Shown: positions 1-9,662, numbered from the stretch's first letter. The stretch is DNA of 59,421 nucleotides from Candidatus Kapaibacterium sp. (GCA_028376765.1 JAONBD010000009.1:1-59421), one strand, 5' to 3'. A program made the numbers and translations. Notes: generated by a model from the sequence alone, not told the origin.

Positions 1-3000
1 TCAGAAGACCTATATATGTTACAGCAACTGGTCTTAAACCAGAATATAAAATAACTCCCATAGATACATTAGATTTTGGTGATGTTTTTATTGGTCAATC
101 TACAAAGATGAGTATTGATATTGAAAATATTGGATTGACACAAACTCAATACAGAAATGATTTGTTCCAAGGCGACGTTTTTGAAATTACTACAAATACG
201 ATAAATGGAATAGCAAATGGTAGCACTAGAAAACTAGAAATTGAATTTAAACCGATAGAAGCAATTAACTATTTTGACAATGTTAGGGTTTGGGATATTC
301 CTTGTTCAGAATCTTATGTAGTTGCAATAAAGGGTAGAGGAGTGATTGATGCTTTTGATTACTCACCATCGGAAGTGCGAATTGATAATATTACAGCTTG
401 TAAAGATTCAATTATAAATTTTAAGATTATTAATTCATATTCAACTCAATTAGATTTATCGAATTTTGTTCTGAACGACCCTTCAAATAAATTCTCAATA
501 ATAAGCCCTTCTAATTTACTAAATAGAAATATACAACTAGATCCAAGTGATGAATTAGAAATACTTTTGCGATACGACCCAAGTGATTTATCTGGCGATA
601 GATCCGATATTGCCTTCATAGAATACGAGGCATTAAATCAAGATTGGAGTCTTGAAATAACAGGCACTTCAATAGTACCAAGATTGTATATGACAGATGA
701 AGTTAGCTATGGAGGTTTAGAGGTTACTACCTCCAAACAAGACACCGTGACTATTGAAAATATAACTGGTGTTGATGTGGCAATAAATGGCTTTGTTTTA
801 AAAGATGGAGTGAATTTTAAAATAATTAAGCCATTAGCTCCATTCGATACCATTTTGAAACCTAGAGATGACATGAAAGTTGTTGTCGAATTTTCACCTG
901 ATAACCCGATTAATTATAACGACTCTCTGTTTGTACTTATAGAAGAGCCGTGTGAAGTTCCAACTGAATTTGCTGTTGGATCACATCTGAGAGGTATTGG
1001 AGAGTTGATTCCTCTCGATATAAGTCAGTTAGAATTATCATTTGGGCAAGTTAGCCCTTGTGATTGTGAAACAAAGGTGATACCTCTGAGAAATAGATCT
1101 AGGAACAATTCGATTCAAATTGATAGTGTTATTATAGGGAACTCTCTTAATTCGGCTACAATAAACAATGCTAGTGAAGAGTATTTTACATGGAAGATAG
1201 GGAGCTTAGAACAATTACCAGTGCAGATTGCAAATGCCTATGTGGATTCATTATATCTAACTTATTGTCCCAGAGCAAGTTTTGAACGAGATTCTTTGCT
1301 ACATAATGCCGTAATACAAATTTTGGCTTCTGGTCCTGGGTGGAGTACATCAGATGAAATTTATATGTCGGGCAGACAGATGCTTCTGTATGAAACTATT
1401 CCTCCTAAAATTGATTTTTCTCCGACAAGAGTTGATATTTTTGCTGGTGTTAAAAGCTCCATCACAACAATTCCATCATCAACATTTAATGAAGCTCAAG
1501 CCCCAATAACAGTTGATAGTATTACTTTTGTTCCAGATGAGAAAGTGTTTACTTATTCAAGTACCTTCTCGAATGGATTCCCTTTAACTTTCACAAATAT
1601 TGATAGTTTGTTCATAGATGTAGACTTTAAGCCAAGATCTCCAAGAGAGTATAAATCAAAAATGTTCATTCACATTAGTAGCCCATGTGCTTTAGTTGAC
1701 TCCACCGTCGAAATATCTGGTAGTGGCTATGCACCTGCATTCGGTTTAGATTTTATATTCAAAGATACTATTACAAAACAAGTAAATGAAATATTTGAGC
1801 TAGCAAATTGCGATACTTTAAAATTGCCCGTATTTACATCTAGGAATATTCCAGGGGAACTTGTTAATATTTATCAGAAGATTAAATATGATACCCTGAA
1901 TTTTAAATTTGAAGGGATTTCTTCAAAGTATTTATATGATAGTTGTTTAGAATATATTCCGAGTTATGAGTTTGAATTGGATAACAAAAATTATGTAGAT
2001 TTAAGTATTTTCAATTTTTGTAATGTTACTACAGAAAATCCAATATACATAGCTAACTTTACAATGATAAATGGGTTTGACCAAGGGTCCAGAAGTTTTT
2101 CTGTGGATAGTATATTCTTTGATACCGAAGAAGTAATATTATTTGATATTGCTGCCACACCAGCTTTATCTACAGCATTAATTTCTAAAGCTGATTTTCA
2201 AATAATAAATAATGTAGATTTTGGTGGAGTTAACATACTAGATTGCACGCAAGATTCCTTAATATTAATAAACAATGGTGATATTTCATTGTTTGTTGAT
2301 GATTTATTAGAGAGCTTAAACGATGTTAAAGTTATTGATGTTTTTCCACCTTACGGATCAAAAATTGACCCACTGGATTCAGTGAAAATATTATTAGAAT
2401 TTTGTCCGACTTCTAAAAACCCTTTCGAATCGAACGCTTTTGCAAGGGTATCTAATCCTTGCCTGTTGATTGACTCAACATTGCTAAAAGGATTTGGAAC
2501 CACACCTCCATACGAAGTATCTGTAGATATAAGTGAAAGCTATCTAACAGTTGATACTATTGGTGGAAATTTAAAGGATATTATTAATGTACCTATATAT
2601 TTTGAAAAAAATATGTCAGTTACTTACAATCAAACTGAATATTGGATTGAGAATTTTGATTTTTCAATAAATTTTGAATATAACCCAAGAGCATTAAAAT
2701 ACTTGAGCTTTTCGTCTGATTTATCAAATAATAATATTTTTCCTAACCTTGGGTTAATCAATATCAATTATTTTGATATTGATTCTCTTAGCTCAGGAAA
2801 AATTGGAGAAATGCAATTCGAAGTCACTTTGGCGGATTCACTTTATTCAGAAATCAATATTATTCCAGAGGACTTTGATGCAGAAATTATGTTTTATGAT
2901 ATTATTCCTATACTTCAGAAATCAATAGTAAATTCGGTTGGAGCTTGTAATCTCACTTTTTTAAATTATAGTGATAATCCAACTACTTTGAATGCTCCAT

Positions 3001-3245
3001 TCCCAAATCCAGTTAATTCAAAGTCTACTATCTATTTCACAACTCTCGAAAAAGCAGAAATTTCACTGGAGATATACGATTTAAGCGGAAACTTAATTAA
3101 AAGGTATTTTAATCAAAATCAAATATATGATAGTGGTGAATATTTTGTTGATGTTGATGCAAATGATTTTAGTCCAGGAGTTTACTACTATATTCTAAAA
3201 TCAGGTAATTTTTTTAAAACTCAAAAAATGGTTATTTCTAAATAA
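1..3245 (+). CDS. T9SS-sorted choice-of-anchor D repeat protein, 5' end outside the window
   Basis: The reading frame is open from the first full codon (base 3) to the stop at 3245, so the gene starts upstream of the window. The first visible ATG at 108 is internal: the residues before it (LDFGDVFIGQST) are a typical start of a choice-of-anchor D (ASPM/SPD-2/Hydin-like) module. Similar modules recur, for example YGGLEVTTSKQDTVTIEN and LELSFGQVSPCDCETKVIPL, each ending in a Cys-containing stretch such as PCEVPTEF or PCALVDSTVEISGSG. The last 80 or so residues form a type A T9SS sorting domain (APFPNPVNSKSTIYF ... GVYYYILKSG ... KMVISK). This implies Sec export, then T9SS secretion or surface anchoring. 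It lies 16 bases before the DUF1800 gene on the same strand, so co-transcription is likely. The substrate or partner cannot be read from sequence. Confidence 0.9.
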   Translation, partial: RRPIYVTATGLKPEYKITPIDTLDFGDVFIGQSTKMSIDIENIGLTQTQYRNDLFQGDVFEITTNTINGIANGSTRKLEIEFKPIEAINYFDNVRVWDIPCSESYVVAIKGRGVIDAFDYSPSEVRIDNITACKDSIINFKIINSYSTQLDLSNFVLNDPSNKFSIISPSNLLNRNIQLDPSDELEILLRYDPSDLSGDRSDIAFIEYEALNQDWSLEITGTSIVPRLYMTDEVSYGGLEVTTSKQDTVTIENITGVDVAINGFVLKDGVNFKIIKPLAPFDTILKPRDDMKVVVEFSPDNPINYNDSLFVLIEEPCEVPTEFAVGSHLRGIGELIPLDISQLELSFGQVSPCDCETKVIPLRNRSRNNSIQIDSVIIGNSLNSATINNASEEYFTWKIGSLEQLPVQIANAYVDSLYLTYCPRASFERDSLLHNAVIQILASGPGWSTSDEIYMSGRQMLLYETIPPKIDFSPTRVDIFAGVKSSITTIPSSTFNEAQAPITVDSITFVPDEKVFTYSSTFSNGFPLTFTNIDSLFIDVDFKPRSPREYKSKMFIHISSPCALVDSTVEISGSGYAPAFGLDFIFKDTITKQVNEIFELANCDTLKLPVFTSRNIPGELVNIYQKIKYDTLNFKFEGISSKYLYDSCLEYIPSYEFELDNKNYVDLSIFNFCNVTTENPIYIANFTMINGFDQGSRSFSVDSIFFDTEEVILFDIAATPALSTALISKADFQIINNVDFGGVNILDCTQDSLILINNGDISLFVDDLLESLNDVKVIDVFPPYGSKIDPLDSVKILLEFCPTSKNPFESNAFARVSNPCLLIDSTLLKGFGTTPPYEVSVDISESYLTVDTIGGNLKDIINVPIYFEKNMSVTYNQTEYWIENFDFSINFEYNPRALKYLSFSSDLSNNNIFPNLGLININYFDIDSLSSGKIGEMQFEVTLADSLYSEINIIPEDFDAEIMFYDIIPILQKSIVNSVGACNLTFLNYSDNPTTLNAPFPNPVNSKSTIYFTTLEKAEISLEIYDLSGNLIKRYFNQNQIYDSGEYFVDVDANDFSPGVYYYILKSGNFFKTQKMVISK

Positions 3246-3261
3246 TCAGGGTATTGGCAAT

Positions 3262-4908
3262 ATGGAAAGAAGAGAATTAATTAGTTCAAACTCGATAAGA
3301 GAGTTCTTTAATGAAATATTTATTGATCATAAAAATGTTGAATTCACTAGTAGTTTGTCTCCAAAATCTGGTACTTTAGACCGAAGAAATGCCTTGCATT
3401 TGCTTAGAAGAATTAGCTTTCAGCCAACTATCAAAGAACTTGAATATTTTGATGGTATGGAAATTACAGAAGCTGTTAATTTATTACTAGGTGATGGTAA
3501 TGATGACTTGCCAGAAAATGCTTCCAGATTACCTAACCCAGATGACTATTCTGAAACCAAAAGTTGGTATCAAAATGCAATACAAAGTCCATCAAGTGCT
3601 GGTGCTCTTGAATTAAAATTTGAGCTTGAGGGAATCCTAAAATCAAGGTTTCGTAAGACACAAGATTGGATTATAAGGCTTGCAAAAGAGGAAGACTTGA
3701 CAGAAAATCCAGCTAGAGAAAAATTAACTTACTTTCTTAATTCGATTTGGAATATTGAGTTTACCTATGACACTAGATCATTTAATCCGCCAAACCTATT
3801 ACTTAAAAATAATAACACTCTACGAAAATTAAGATTAGGCAGTTATAAAGATATAGCTAAAGAAATGACATTAGATGGTGCTTTTTTACTTTATCAGAGC
3901 TTGCAACTAAGTAATAAAGAGGCACCCAATGAAAATTTTGCTCGGGAATTATTAGAACTTTTTACAATGGGTATCGGAAACTATACCGAAGGTAATATAA
4001 AAGAAGCTTCAAGGATATTAACTGGCTGGAGAACTGCACCATTTTTCAATTCTAAAAAACCAAATGGAGAGTTTTCAACTTGGTTTGATCCAGGCGCTCA
4101 CGATAAGACGTCTAAACAATTTATGGGGTCAATATTTTCTGGAATTAACGAAAGTGAAAATAATGAATTTAAAGTTAGAGATAACGAGGTATACAAACTA
4201 ATTGATGTGATCTTTGATGTCGGTAGAGATGCAATAGCCAAATTTATAGCAACTAAAATTGTTAAATTCTTTGTTTATGCAAATGAAAAAGATATTGATT
4301 CAAATCTAGTTAATAGCACATCTCAATCATTAATAGATAACGATTTCAATTTACGAAGTGTATATTTTGAATTGTTCACGAGCGAGGAGTTTTTTGATTC
4401 CAAATATTATGGAGTTCAATATAAATCTCCATTTGAATTAATTGTAGGTACAAGTCGCTCCTTTGATTTAAGTCTTGAAACAACAGAGGAAAGGAATACC
4501 ATGTACAACATGGAACAAGTGCTTTATGATCCACCAGATGTTAGTGGTTGGGAGCAATACCGAACTTGGATAAGCACAACAACTTATCCGTATAGGAATT
4601 CTTACCTTTGGGGTCTTGTAAATAAGTTTGATAATCAAAGCATCCAACAATTTATAAAAGATGTTCCGCAATGGGAAAACCCTGATTTGTTTTTTAGATA
4701 CTTGTTCGATTATCTAACTCCAATAAACTTTATTGATGAAAGAGAGACTTATGTAGTTGATGGAATAGTCTTTAATAATACATCGAACTCAAATATGACA
4801 AAAGCTAATTGGCAAAATTTGGTTGATTCGAGTGACCCCGAGATTTTAGATAGAGTAAAGTCTGCTATTAGTGTAATAATTGTTTCACCTGATTTTCAAT
4901 TAACATAA
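3262..4908 (+). CDS. DUF1800 family protein
   Basis: A 548-residue protein with the DUF1800 signature: LHLLRRISFQPTIKELEYF near residue 45, then the conserved block NFARELLELFTMGIGNYTEG and ILTGWR near residues 226-257, and a C-terminal PPDVSGWEQYRTWI block. Members are widespread in Bacteroidota and Planctomycetota and are almost always encoded next to a DUF1501 protein, as here (11 bases apart). The biochemical function is not established. There is no clear signal peptide at this start (MERRELISSNSIREFF), although DUF1800 proteins are usually thought to be exported. I saw no better upstream ATG between the preceding stop at 3245 and this one. Confidence 0.9.
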   Translation: MERRELISSNSIREFFNEIFIDHKNVEFTSSLSPKSGTLDRRNALHLLRRISFQPTIKELEYFDGMEITEAVNLLLGDGNDDLPENASRLPNPDDYSETKSWYQNAIQSPSSAGALELKFELEGILKSRFRKTQDWIIRLAKEEDLTENPAREKLTYFLNSIWNIEFTYDTRSFNPPNLLLKNNNTLRKLRLGSYKDIAKEMTLDGAFLLYQSLQLSNKEAPNENFARELLELFTMGIGNYTEGNIKEASRILTGWRTAPFFNSKKPNGEFSTWFDPGAHDKTSKQFMGSIFSGINESENNEFKVRDNEVYKLIDVIFDVGRDAIAKFIATKIVKFFVYANEKDIDSNLVNSTSQSLIDNDFNLRSVYFELFTSEEFFDSKYYGVQYKSPFELIVGTSRSFDLSLETTEERNTMYNMEQVLYDPPDVSGWEQYRTWISTTTYPYRNSYLWGLVNKFDNQSIQQFIKDVPQWENPDLFFRYLFDYLTPINFIDERETYVVDGIVFNNTSNSNMTKANWQNLVDSSDPEILDRVKSAISVIIVSPDFQLT

Positions 4909-4919
4909 GAGCAAAAAAA

Positions 4920-6512
4920 ATGGAAAGAAGAAAGTTTTTAAAAAATACTGCGATTGCTGGTTCTGCGTTAATGGCTGCTCCATATATTAGCAAGGGTAAA
5001 GAGCTAATTAAATTTGCACCTAATGGGAAATTAGGATTACCTGATGATGATAATATTATGATAATAGTTGAGTTGTTTGGTGGCAATGATGGTCTAAATA
5101 CTGTAATACCTGTAAACGACAGCGAATATTATAATTTGAGACCAAACATAGCAATCAGAGGGGAAGATGCAATCCAGTGGGGTGATTCTAATCTATATTT
5201 GCACCCAGCTTTGGTTTCTAATATTGATAATAATGGAATGATTGGCATGTTAGATAGCGGCCAGTTATCTATTGTTGAGGGAGTGGGTTACCAAAATCCT
5301 AATCTATCTCACTTTAGATCTAGGGATATATGGCATTCTGGTATAATTTCTAATGACCCTAATGAGAAACTATTGGAGGGTTGGATTGGGAGATACCTTT
5401 CTTCTAAACTCGATAATTTCCCATTTGAAATTCCTGAACATCCTATTGCAATTTCTACAACTGGAACCATGCCATTACTTATGAAAAGTAATATTGGACA
5501 CATGGGAATTACCTTGCAAAACCCAAGTCAGCAATCATTGTTGAGCCAGAATATTAAACCAATTTTCCCCCTTGCTCAAGGGAATTCTTTTTTTGAGCAG
5601 GAATATAATTTCGTACATGTTATTGCATCTCAGGCGGCAGAATATTCAAAGGTAATTAGTGAAGCCTATGATAAAGGTACTAATGCTATTGAATATTCAA
5701 ATGGAAGAATTGCTCAAAGTTTTAGCGAAATTTCTAAATTAATTTCTGGTGGATTAAAAACCAAAATCTTTTATCTAGGTTTAAGTAGTTTTGATTCGCA
5801 CGTTCAGCAAAGAAACCCAGACGATCCACTTGATGGTCAGCATCCAGATTTGTTAAACGTTCTATCGTCTGGGATATCCGAATTTATGAGAGATATGTCT
5901 GCACAAGGGCATGCAGAGCGAATTGTTGGGCTCACTATTTCTGAATTTGGTAGGAGAGCTTATGATAATGGTAGCCGAGGTTCTGACCACGGTGCAGGAT
6001 CAATGATGTTTGTTTTTGGACATAACGACAATTTAAGAGGCGGTCGTTTTGGGAATCCACCAAATTTATCTGATTTAGAAAATAGTAATCTTCGTTCAAG
6101 ACCCGAAGAAGATTTCAGAAGAGTATATGCCGACTTTTTAGCCTATTGGTTGGGAGCCACACAAGATGAAATTGATAATTTATTTGGAGAAGCGGTTGAC
6201 CCAATAGATGTACTTATACCTAGGCAAGCATCAGTTAAAGAGTATATTGTTGGGGGCAAAGAAGATGGGTTGAAAATATCTCCTAATCCTTGTAATGGAA
6301 CTGGCGTGATTGAATTCACTTTAATACAGAGGTCAAAAGTAGAATTAATTATTTATTCACTTGATGGAAAAACAAATTTAAAATTAATTAATGATAGGTT
6401 GAACCCAGGAAAATATACTAGTAACTTTATTTTAAATAAATCTGGACAGTTTACTGCAACAGCAATTATTAATGGAAGAAGATACTCTAAAAACTTAATT
6501 GTCCTTAAGTAA
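4920..6512 (+). CDS. DUF1501 family protein with Tat-like signal and T9SS sorting domain
   Basis: A 530-residue DUF1501 (sulfatase-like fold) protein. The N-terminus MERRKFLKNTAIAGSALMAA carries a twin-arginine motif (RRKFLK) followed by a hydrophobic stretch. The DUF1501 core begins IMIIVELFGGNDGLNTVIPV and includes the conserved SEFGRRAYDNGSRGSDHGAG block near residue 340, with Asp and His positions expected for a metal site. The C-terminus (LKISPNPCNGTGVIEFTL ... NLIVLK) is a T9SS type A sorting domain. It pairs with the DUF1800 gene 11 bases upstream. The last 18 bases overlap convergently with the channel gene on the other strand. The reaction is unknown for the family. Confidence 0.9.
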   Translation: MERRKFLKNTAIAGSALMAAPYISKGKELIKFAPNGKLGLPDDDNIMIIVELFGGNDGLNTVIPVNDSEYYNLRPNIAIRGEDAIQWGDSNLYLHPALVSNIDNNGMIGMLDSGQLSIVEGVGYQNPNLSHFRSRDIWHSGIISNDPNEKLLEGWIGRYLSSKLDNFPFEIPEHPIAISTTGTMPLLMKSNIGHMGITLQNPSQQSLLSQNIKPIFPLAQGNSFFEQEYNFVHVIASQAAEYSKVISEAYDKGTNAIEYSNGRIAQSFSEISKLISGGLKTKIFYLGLSSFDSHVQQRNPDDPLDGQHPDLLNVLSSGISEFMRDMSAQGHAERIVGLTISEFGRRAYDNGSRGSDHGAGSMMFVFGHNDNLRGGRFGNPPNLSDLENSNLRSRPEEDFRRVYADFLAYWLGATQDEIDNLFGEAVDPIDVLIPRQASVKEYIVGGKEDGLKISPNPCNGTGVIEFTLIQRSKVELIIYSLDGKTNLKLINDRLNPGKYTSNFILNKSGQFTATAIINGRRYSKNLIVLK

Positions 6513-7310
6513 TTTTGTGCCACATCTTTTACAATAATTAGCATCTATTGTATTATGTTCTTCGCCACAGGTCTTACAAGTGGGGCTGTCCTCAATTTGT
6601 TTGTCTTTTACAGCTTTTGCGATTCCAGCTGTAACAATACCTGTGGGAACAGCAATTATCCCATAACCTAAGATCATAATTACTGAAGATAAGAATTGTC
6701 CTAGTGGTGTTCTGGGAGATATATCTCCATAGCCTACTGTTGTTAATGTAACTATTGACCAGTAAATACTAGTTGGAATCGAAGTAAACCCATTTTCTGG
6801 ACCTTCTACCAGATACATCATACAACCAACAATTATAGCTATTGTTACAACTCCAATAATAAAAACAAAAATCTTTTTTTGACTAGCAATCAGAGCATCT
6901 ACTATTACTTTAGCTTCACCAATATATTGCCCCAGCTTAAGTATTCTAAAAATCCTTAGTACTCTTAATATTCTAATAATTAGTAAGTATTGAGTTCCTG
7001 GTAAAAAGTAGGAGATATAAGTTGGTATTATTGAAAAAAAATCAATTAGCCCAAAAAATGAAAATAAATATTTCTTTTTGTCTTCTACTGTATAGATTCT
7101 TAAAATGTATTCTATTGTAAATGCTACCGTGAATATCCATTCAGAGACTGAAATTATGGTTTCATATTTATTATGGATAGAAATAACACTATCGAGCATT
7201 ACAAGCAAAACAGATAGTGCGATTAGAATTATTAATATAATATCAAACCATTTTGCTGTACCACTCTCGTGAGTAAAAATTATATGTCCAATTTTCTTTT
7301 TTAAATTCAT
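6495..7310 (-). CDS. Voltage-gated potassium channel (ion transporter) with C-terminal zinc ribbon
   Basis: A 271-residue six-transmembrane cation channel. Segments S1-S3 lie at about residues 22-105. S4 is a classical voltage sensor with Arg every third residue (R113, R116, R119, R122). The pore has the selectivity filter TVGYGD (191-196), predicting K+ selectivity, and S6 follows (about 206-232). After S6 comes a short tail with CKTCG (Cys245, Cys248) and CKRCG (Cys260, Cys263), a four-cysteine zinc ribbon. It is the last gene of the tadA-rsmI-tmk-lipoprotein operon, 2 bases after the preceding gene, and its stop lies inside the convergent DUF1501 gene. The zinc ribbon suggests a cytoplasmic regulatory or assembly function, which is an inference. 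Confidence 0.9.
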   Translation of the reverse strand: MNLKKKIGHIIFTHESGTAKWFDIILIILIALSVLLVMLDSVISIHNKYETIISVSEWIFTVAFTIEYILRIYTVEDKKKYLFSFFGLIDFFSIIPTYISYFLPGTQYLLIIRILRVLRIFRILKLGQYIGEAKVIVDALIASQKKIFVFIIGVVTIAIIVGCMMYLVEGPENGFTSIPTSIYWSIVTLTTVGYGDISPRTPLGQFLSSVIMILGYGIIAVPTGIVTAGIAKAVKDKQIEDSPTCKTCGEEHNTIDANYCKRCGTKLLKDN

Positions 7311-7312
7311 AT

Positions 7313-7822
7313 TTAAAAATTAGTTTCGTCCGACCATTCTAGTATTTTCCAATTCTCTAGTTCGTTTTTTCTAACAAGTTTTACATTAGCACGGCCAGAA
7401 AGAGTAACAATATCATTATCTGAAAAAGTAATCTGGAGATAAAATTGCCTTGATGCATTCCAATTAAGTGAGTCTCCCTCGGATAGTAAATATTCATTCC
7501 AAACTAGGTCAATATATTGGCTTGTTTCAAAAAGCCCATGTGTTTTTCTTATATCGGTCTCTCTATCCCAAGATTGATCAATTCCTAAATCAAAATTTCT
7601 ATAATAAAAAGTAAAATCGTCAGATAATACTCTAGCATAGATTAGGGTGTCTCTGTAATTATAAGCTAAACTCCAATTTTCAAAAACACCTTCTGGATTT
7701 GTTTGATCTGCTAAAAAAGTATCACCAACTAAGTTGTTATCTTTTGATGGTGCAAATGGATTGCAAGCACTCAAAATAAGAATGCAAGCTATCAATAAAT
7801 ATATTTTTTTACTATCTACCAA
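7313..7822 (-). CDS. Small lipoprotein, SnoaL/NTF2-like in appearance
   Basis: A 169-residue protein with a lipoprotein signal (YLLIACILILSAC, lipobox LSAC), so it is probably anchored to a membrane in the envelope. The mature part has a pattern common in bacterial NTF2-like or SnoaL-like folds: a helix with NWSLAYNYRDTLIYARVLSDDF followed by alternating strands and ending ENWKILEWSDET. No catalytic residues are evident and I do not recognise a named family. It overlaps the next upstream lipoprotein gene by 11 bases and precedes the potassium channel by 2 bases, so it is translated from the same mRNA as both. It resembles that upstream lipoprotein in length and layout and may be its paralogue. 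Confidence 0.75.
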   Translation of the reverse strand: MVDSKKIYLLIACILILSACNPFAPSKDNNLVGDTFLADQTNPEGVFENWSLAYNYRDTLIYARVLSDDFTFYYRNFDLGIDQSWDRETDIRKTHGLFETSQYIDLVWNEYLLSEGDSLNWNASRQFYLQITFSDNDIVTLSGRANVKLVRKNELENWKILEWSDETNF

Positions 7823-8393
7823 AATTAAACTTTAAATTGCTCCATGATTCTGTGATGGTTGAGCTACTGGAATTAAAATCAATCCATTTGCTTATATACC
7901 AATAGTCGTTAGTTTCGGATATAATATTAAACTGAACAGTACCAGTGTATTCTTTTTCAAAATCCTTGCCATGGTTAACCAATATATAATAATCTGCCTG
8001 AACTATTGATTTTAAAGGGTTTTGCTGTTGCTCAATATTTATAAACGATAGAAAGGGTATGGCATTTGGATCTAAAGAATTAAAAAGATTATTCATAATA
8101 ATTTCTTCATTTTTCAATTCCCAATTATCAAAGAAAAAAGCGTTGTTTACCAGTGCTGATTGGCTTGGTGTAAATTCCAGTACCGATTCAAAATTTGCAT
8201 CTTGAAAGCACCTTAGAAAATTAACAATATTTTTATTAGTAAATGAACTTTGCAGGTTTGATAGCACTATATCAGGGGAGTCAGGCGTACTAAAATTAGA
8301 CCTACCTGTTTCTGGATCTTCTGGAGATCTTGTTGAAAAAAAATCACAAGCAACAAGATTAATCAGAATTGATATAATTAGTAATCTTTTCAC
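7812..8393 (-). CDS. Small lipoprotein, possible paralogue of its downstream neighbour
   Basis: A 193-residue protein starting MKRLLIISILINLVACDFF, with lipobox LVAC. After a Pro/Ser-rich linker there is a helix-rich start (VLSNLQSSFTNKNIVNFLRC) and a strand-rich end containing YWYISKWIDF, the same arrangement as the following lipoprotein. This suggests a tandem duplication of an NTF2-like envelope protein. The start codon overlaps the tmk stop by 4 bases (ATGA type), giving translational coupling to thymidylate kinase. Function unknown. Confidence 0.75.
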   Translation of the reverse strand: MKRLLIISILINLVACDFFSTRSPEDPETGRSNFSTPDSPDIVLSNLQSSFTNKNIVNFLRCFQDANFESVLEFTPSQSALVNNAFFFDNWELKNEEIIMNNLFNSLDPNAIPFLSFINIEQQQNPLKSIVQADYYILVNHGKDFEKEYTGTVQFNIISETNDYWYISKWIDFNSSSSTITESWSNLKFNFGR

Positions 8394-8986
8394 AGTTTTA
8401 ACTCATTTAAAATATTTTCGTGTATGTTTTTGATGCTATCATTAGCGTTTATCATTTTTATTCTATTAGGATATTTTTTTACTAATTCTTGGAATCCATT
8501 ATATACCTTTTTAAAAAACTCATCACCAGATTGTTCCATCCTGTCTTTTCTTTTGGACCTTATCCTACGAGCTGATTCTTCTAAACTAATATTAAGAAAA
8601 ATTGTTTTATCTGGGTGAATGTTATTAACTGTAAATTCGTGTAAATCCAATGTTTTCTCAAAATCTATGCCCCTACCGTAAGATTGGTACGCTGTTGTTG
8701 AATCATAAAATCTATCGCAGATTACAATCTTTCCCTTTTCTAAATTTGGTTTAATAACTTTATCAATCAAATCTGCTCTTGCCGCTTCAAAAAGGAGTAA
8801 TTCAGCTCTATCTGGCATACTGATTTCAGGATCCAGCAATATTGTTCTAATCTTCTCTGCCAGGAGAGTTCCACCAGGCTCTCTGATAGAAATAAACTCG
8901 ACACCCATTTTAAATAAATAATTTTTAAGAAGTTCTATTTGAGTAGTTTTACCTGCTCCGTCTATACCTTCAAAGCTAATGAACAT
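8390..8986 (-). CDS. tmk: Thymidylate kinase
   Basis: Phosphorylates dTMP to dTDP with ATP, the last specific step to dTTP, in the cytoplasm. At 198 residues it has the family's usual length. The P-loop GIDGAGKTT is at residues 7-15, the substrate-binding REPGGT at about 37-42, the DRFYDSTTAYQ block near 92, and a lid region with Arg/Lys (ARRIRSKRKDRME). It overlaps rsmI by 11 bases upstream and the lipoprotein gene by 4 bases downstream, so it sits in the middle of a tightly coupled operon. Confidence 0.97.
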   Translation of the reverse strand: MFISFEGIDGAGKTTQIELLKNYLFKMGVEFISIREPGGTLLAEKIRTILLDPEISMPDRAELLLFEAARADLIDKVIKPNLEKGKIVICDRFYDSTTAYQSYGRGIDFEKTLDLHEFTVNNIHPDKTIFLNISLEESARRIRSKRKDRMEQSGDEFFKKVYNGFQELVKKYPNRIKMINANDSIKNIHENILNELKL

Positions 8987-9662
8987 TTTTTATTCTCTCA
9001 ATTACAATTACAAATTCACCTTTTATGGTGTTATTTTGAAGATAATTTAAGCAATCTATTGCATTACCTCTAATTACTTCTTCGTGAACTTTAGAAATTT
9101 CTCGGGAAATACTTATTTTTCTATTTGAATCTATGTTGTTTATTTGGTCGAGCAGTTTTTCAATCTTATGAACACTTTCAAAAATAACTACTGTTTCTTT
9201 CCTGTTAAGTACATCATTAATAAATGTTTGCCTCCCTTTTTTAGCAGGCGGAAAACCTAAAAAGGTAAAGTTATTAGTTTCAAAACCAGAGCAGACTAAA
9301 GCTGGTAAAATTGAACTAGTTCCTGGCAGAGCTATAATTTCTATTTTATTATTAATAGATTCGTTAACCAAACGATACCCTGGGTCTGATATACATGGAT
9401 AACCAGCATCTGAAATCAATCCGATGTTATTACCTTCAAGTATTAATTTTACAATGCCCTTTGCAGATTCAATTTCGTTATGATCGTGATAGGATAAAAA
9501 TCTTTTTTTTGTTAGCGATAGTCTTTCGAACAATAAGCCTGCTTTTCTCGAATCTTCACAAGCAATAATATCAACATCTTCTAAAAGAAATTTAGCTCTT
9601 TCGCTTATATCTTTTAAATTTCCAATTGGAGTTGGGATAATATATAATTTACCTTTTTGCAT
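8976..9662 (-). CDS. rsmI: 16S rRNA (cytidine1402-2'-O)-methyltransferase
   Basis: RsmI uses SAM to methylate the 2'-O of C1402 in the decoding centre of 16S rRNA. The N-terminal LYIIPTPIGNLKDISERA and ACEDSRKAGLL are diagnostic, followed by SYHDHNE and the glycine-rich SDAGYPCISDPGYRLV and PGTSSILPALVCSGF blocks. The 228-residue length matches the shorter Bacteroidota-type members. It overlaps tadA by 14 bases and tmk by 11 bases within the operon. Confidence 0.96.
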   Translation of the reverse strand: MQKGKLYIIPTPIGNLKDISERAKFLLEDVDIIACEDSRKAGLLFERLSLTKKRFLSYHDHNEIESAKGIVKLILEGNNIGLISDAGYPCISDPGYRLVNESINNKIEIIALPGTSSILPALVCSGFETNNFTFLGFPPAKKGRQTFINDVLNRKETVVIFESVHKIEKLLDQINNIDSNRKISISREISKVHEEVIRGNAIDCLNYLQNNTIKGEFVIVIERIKNVH

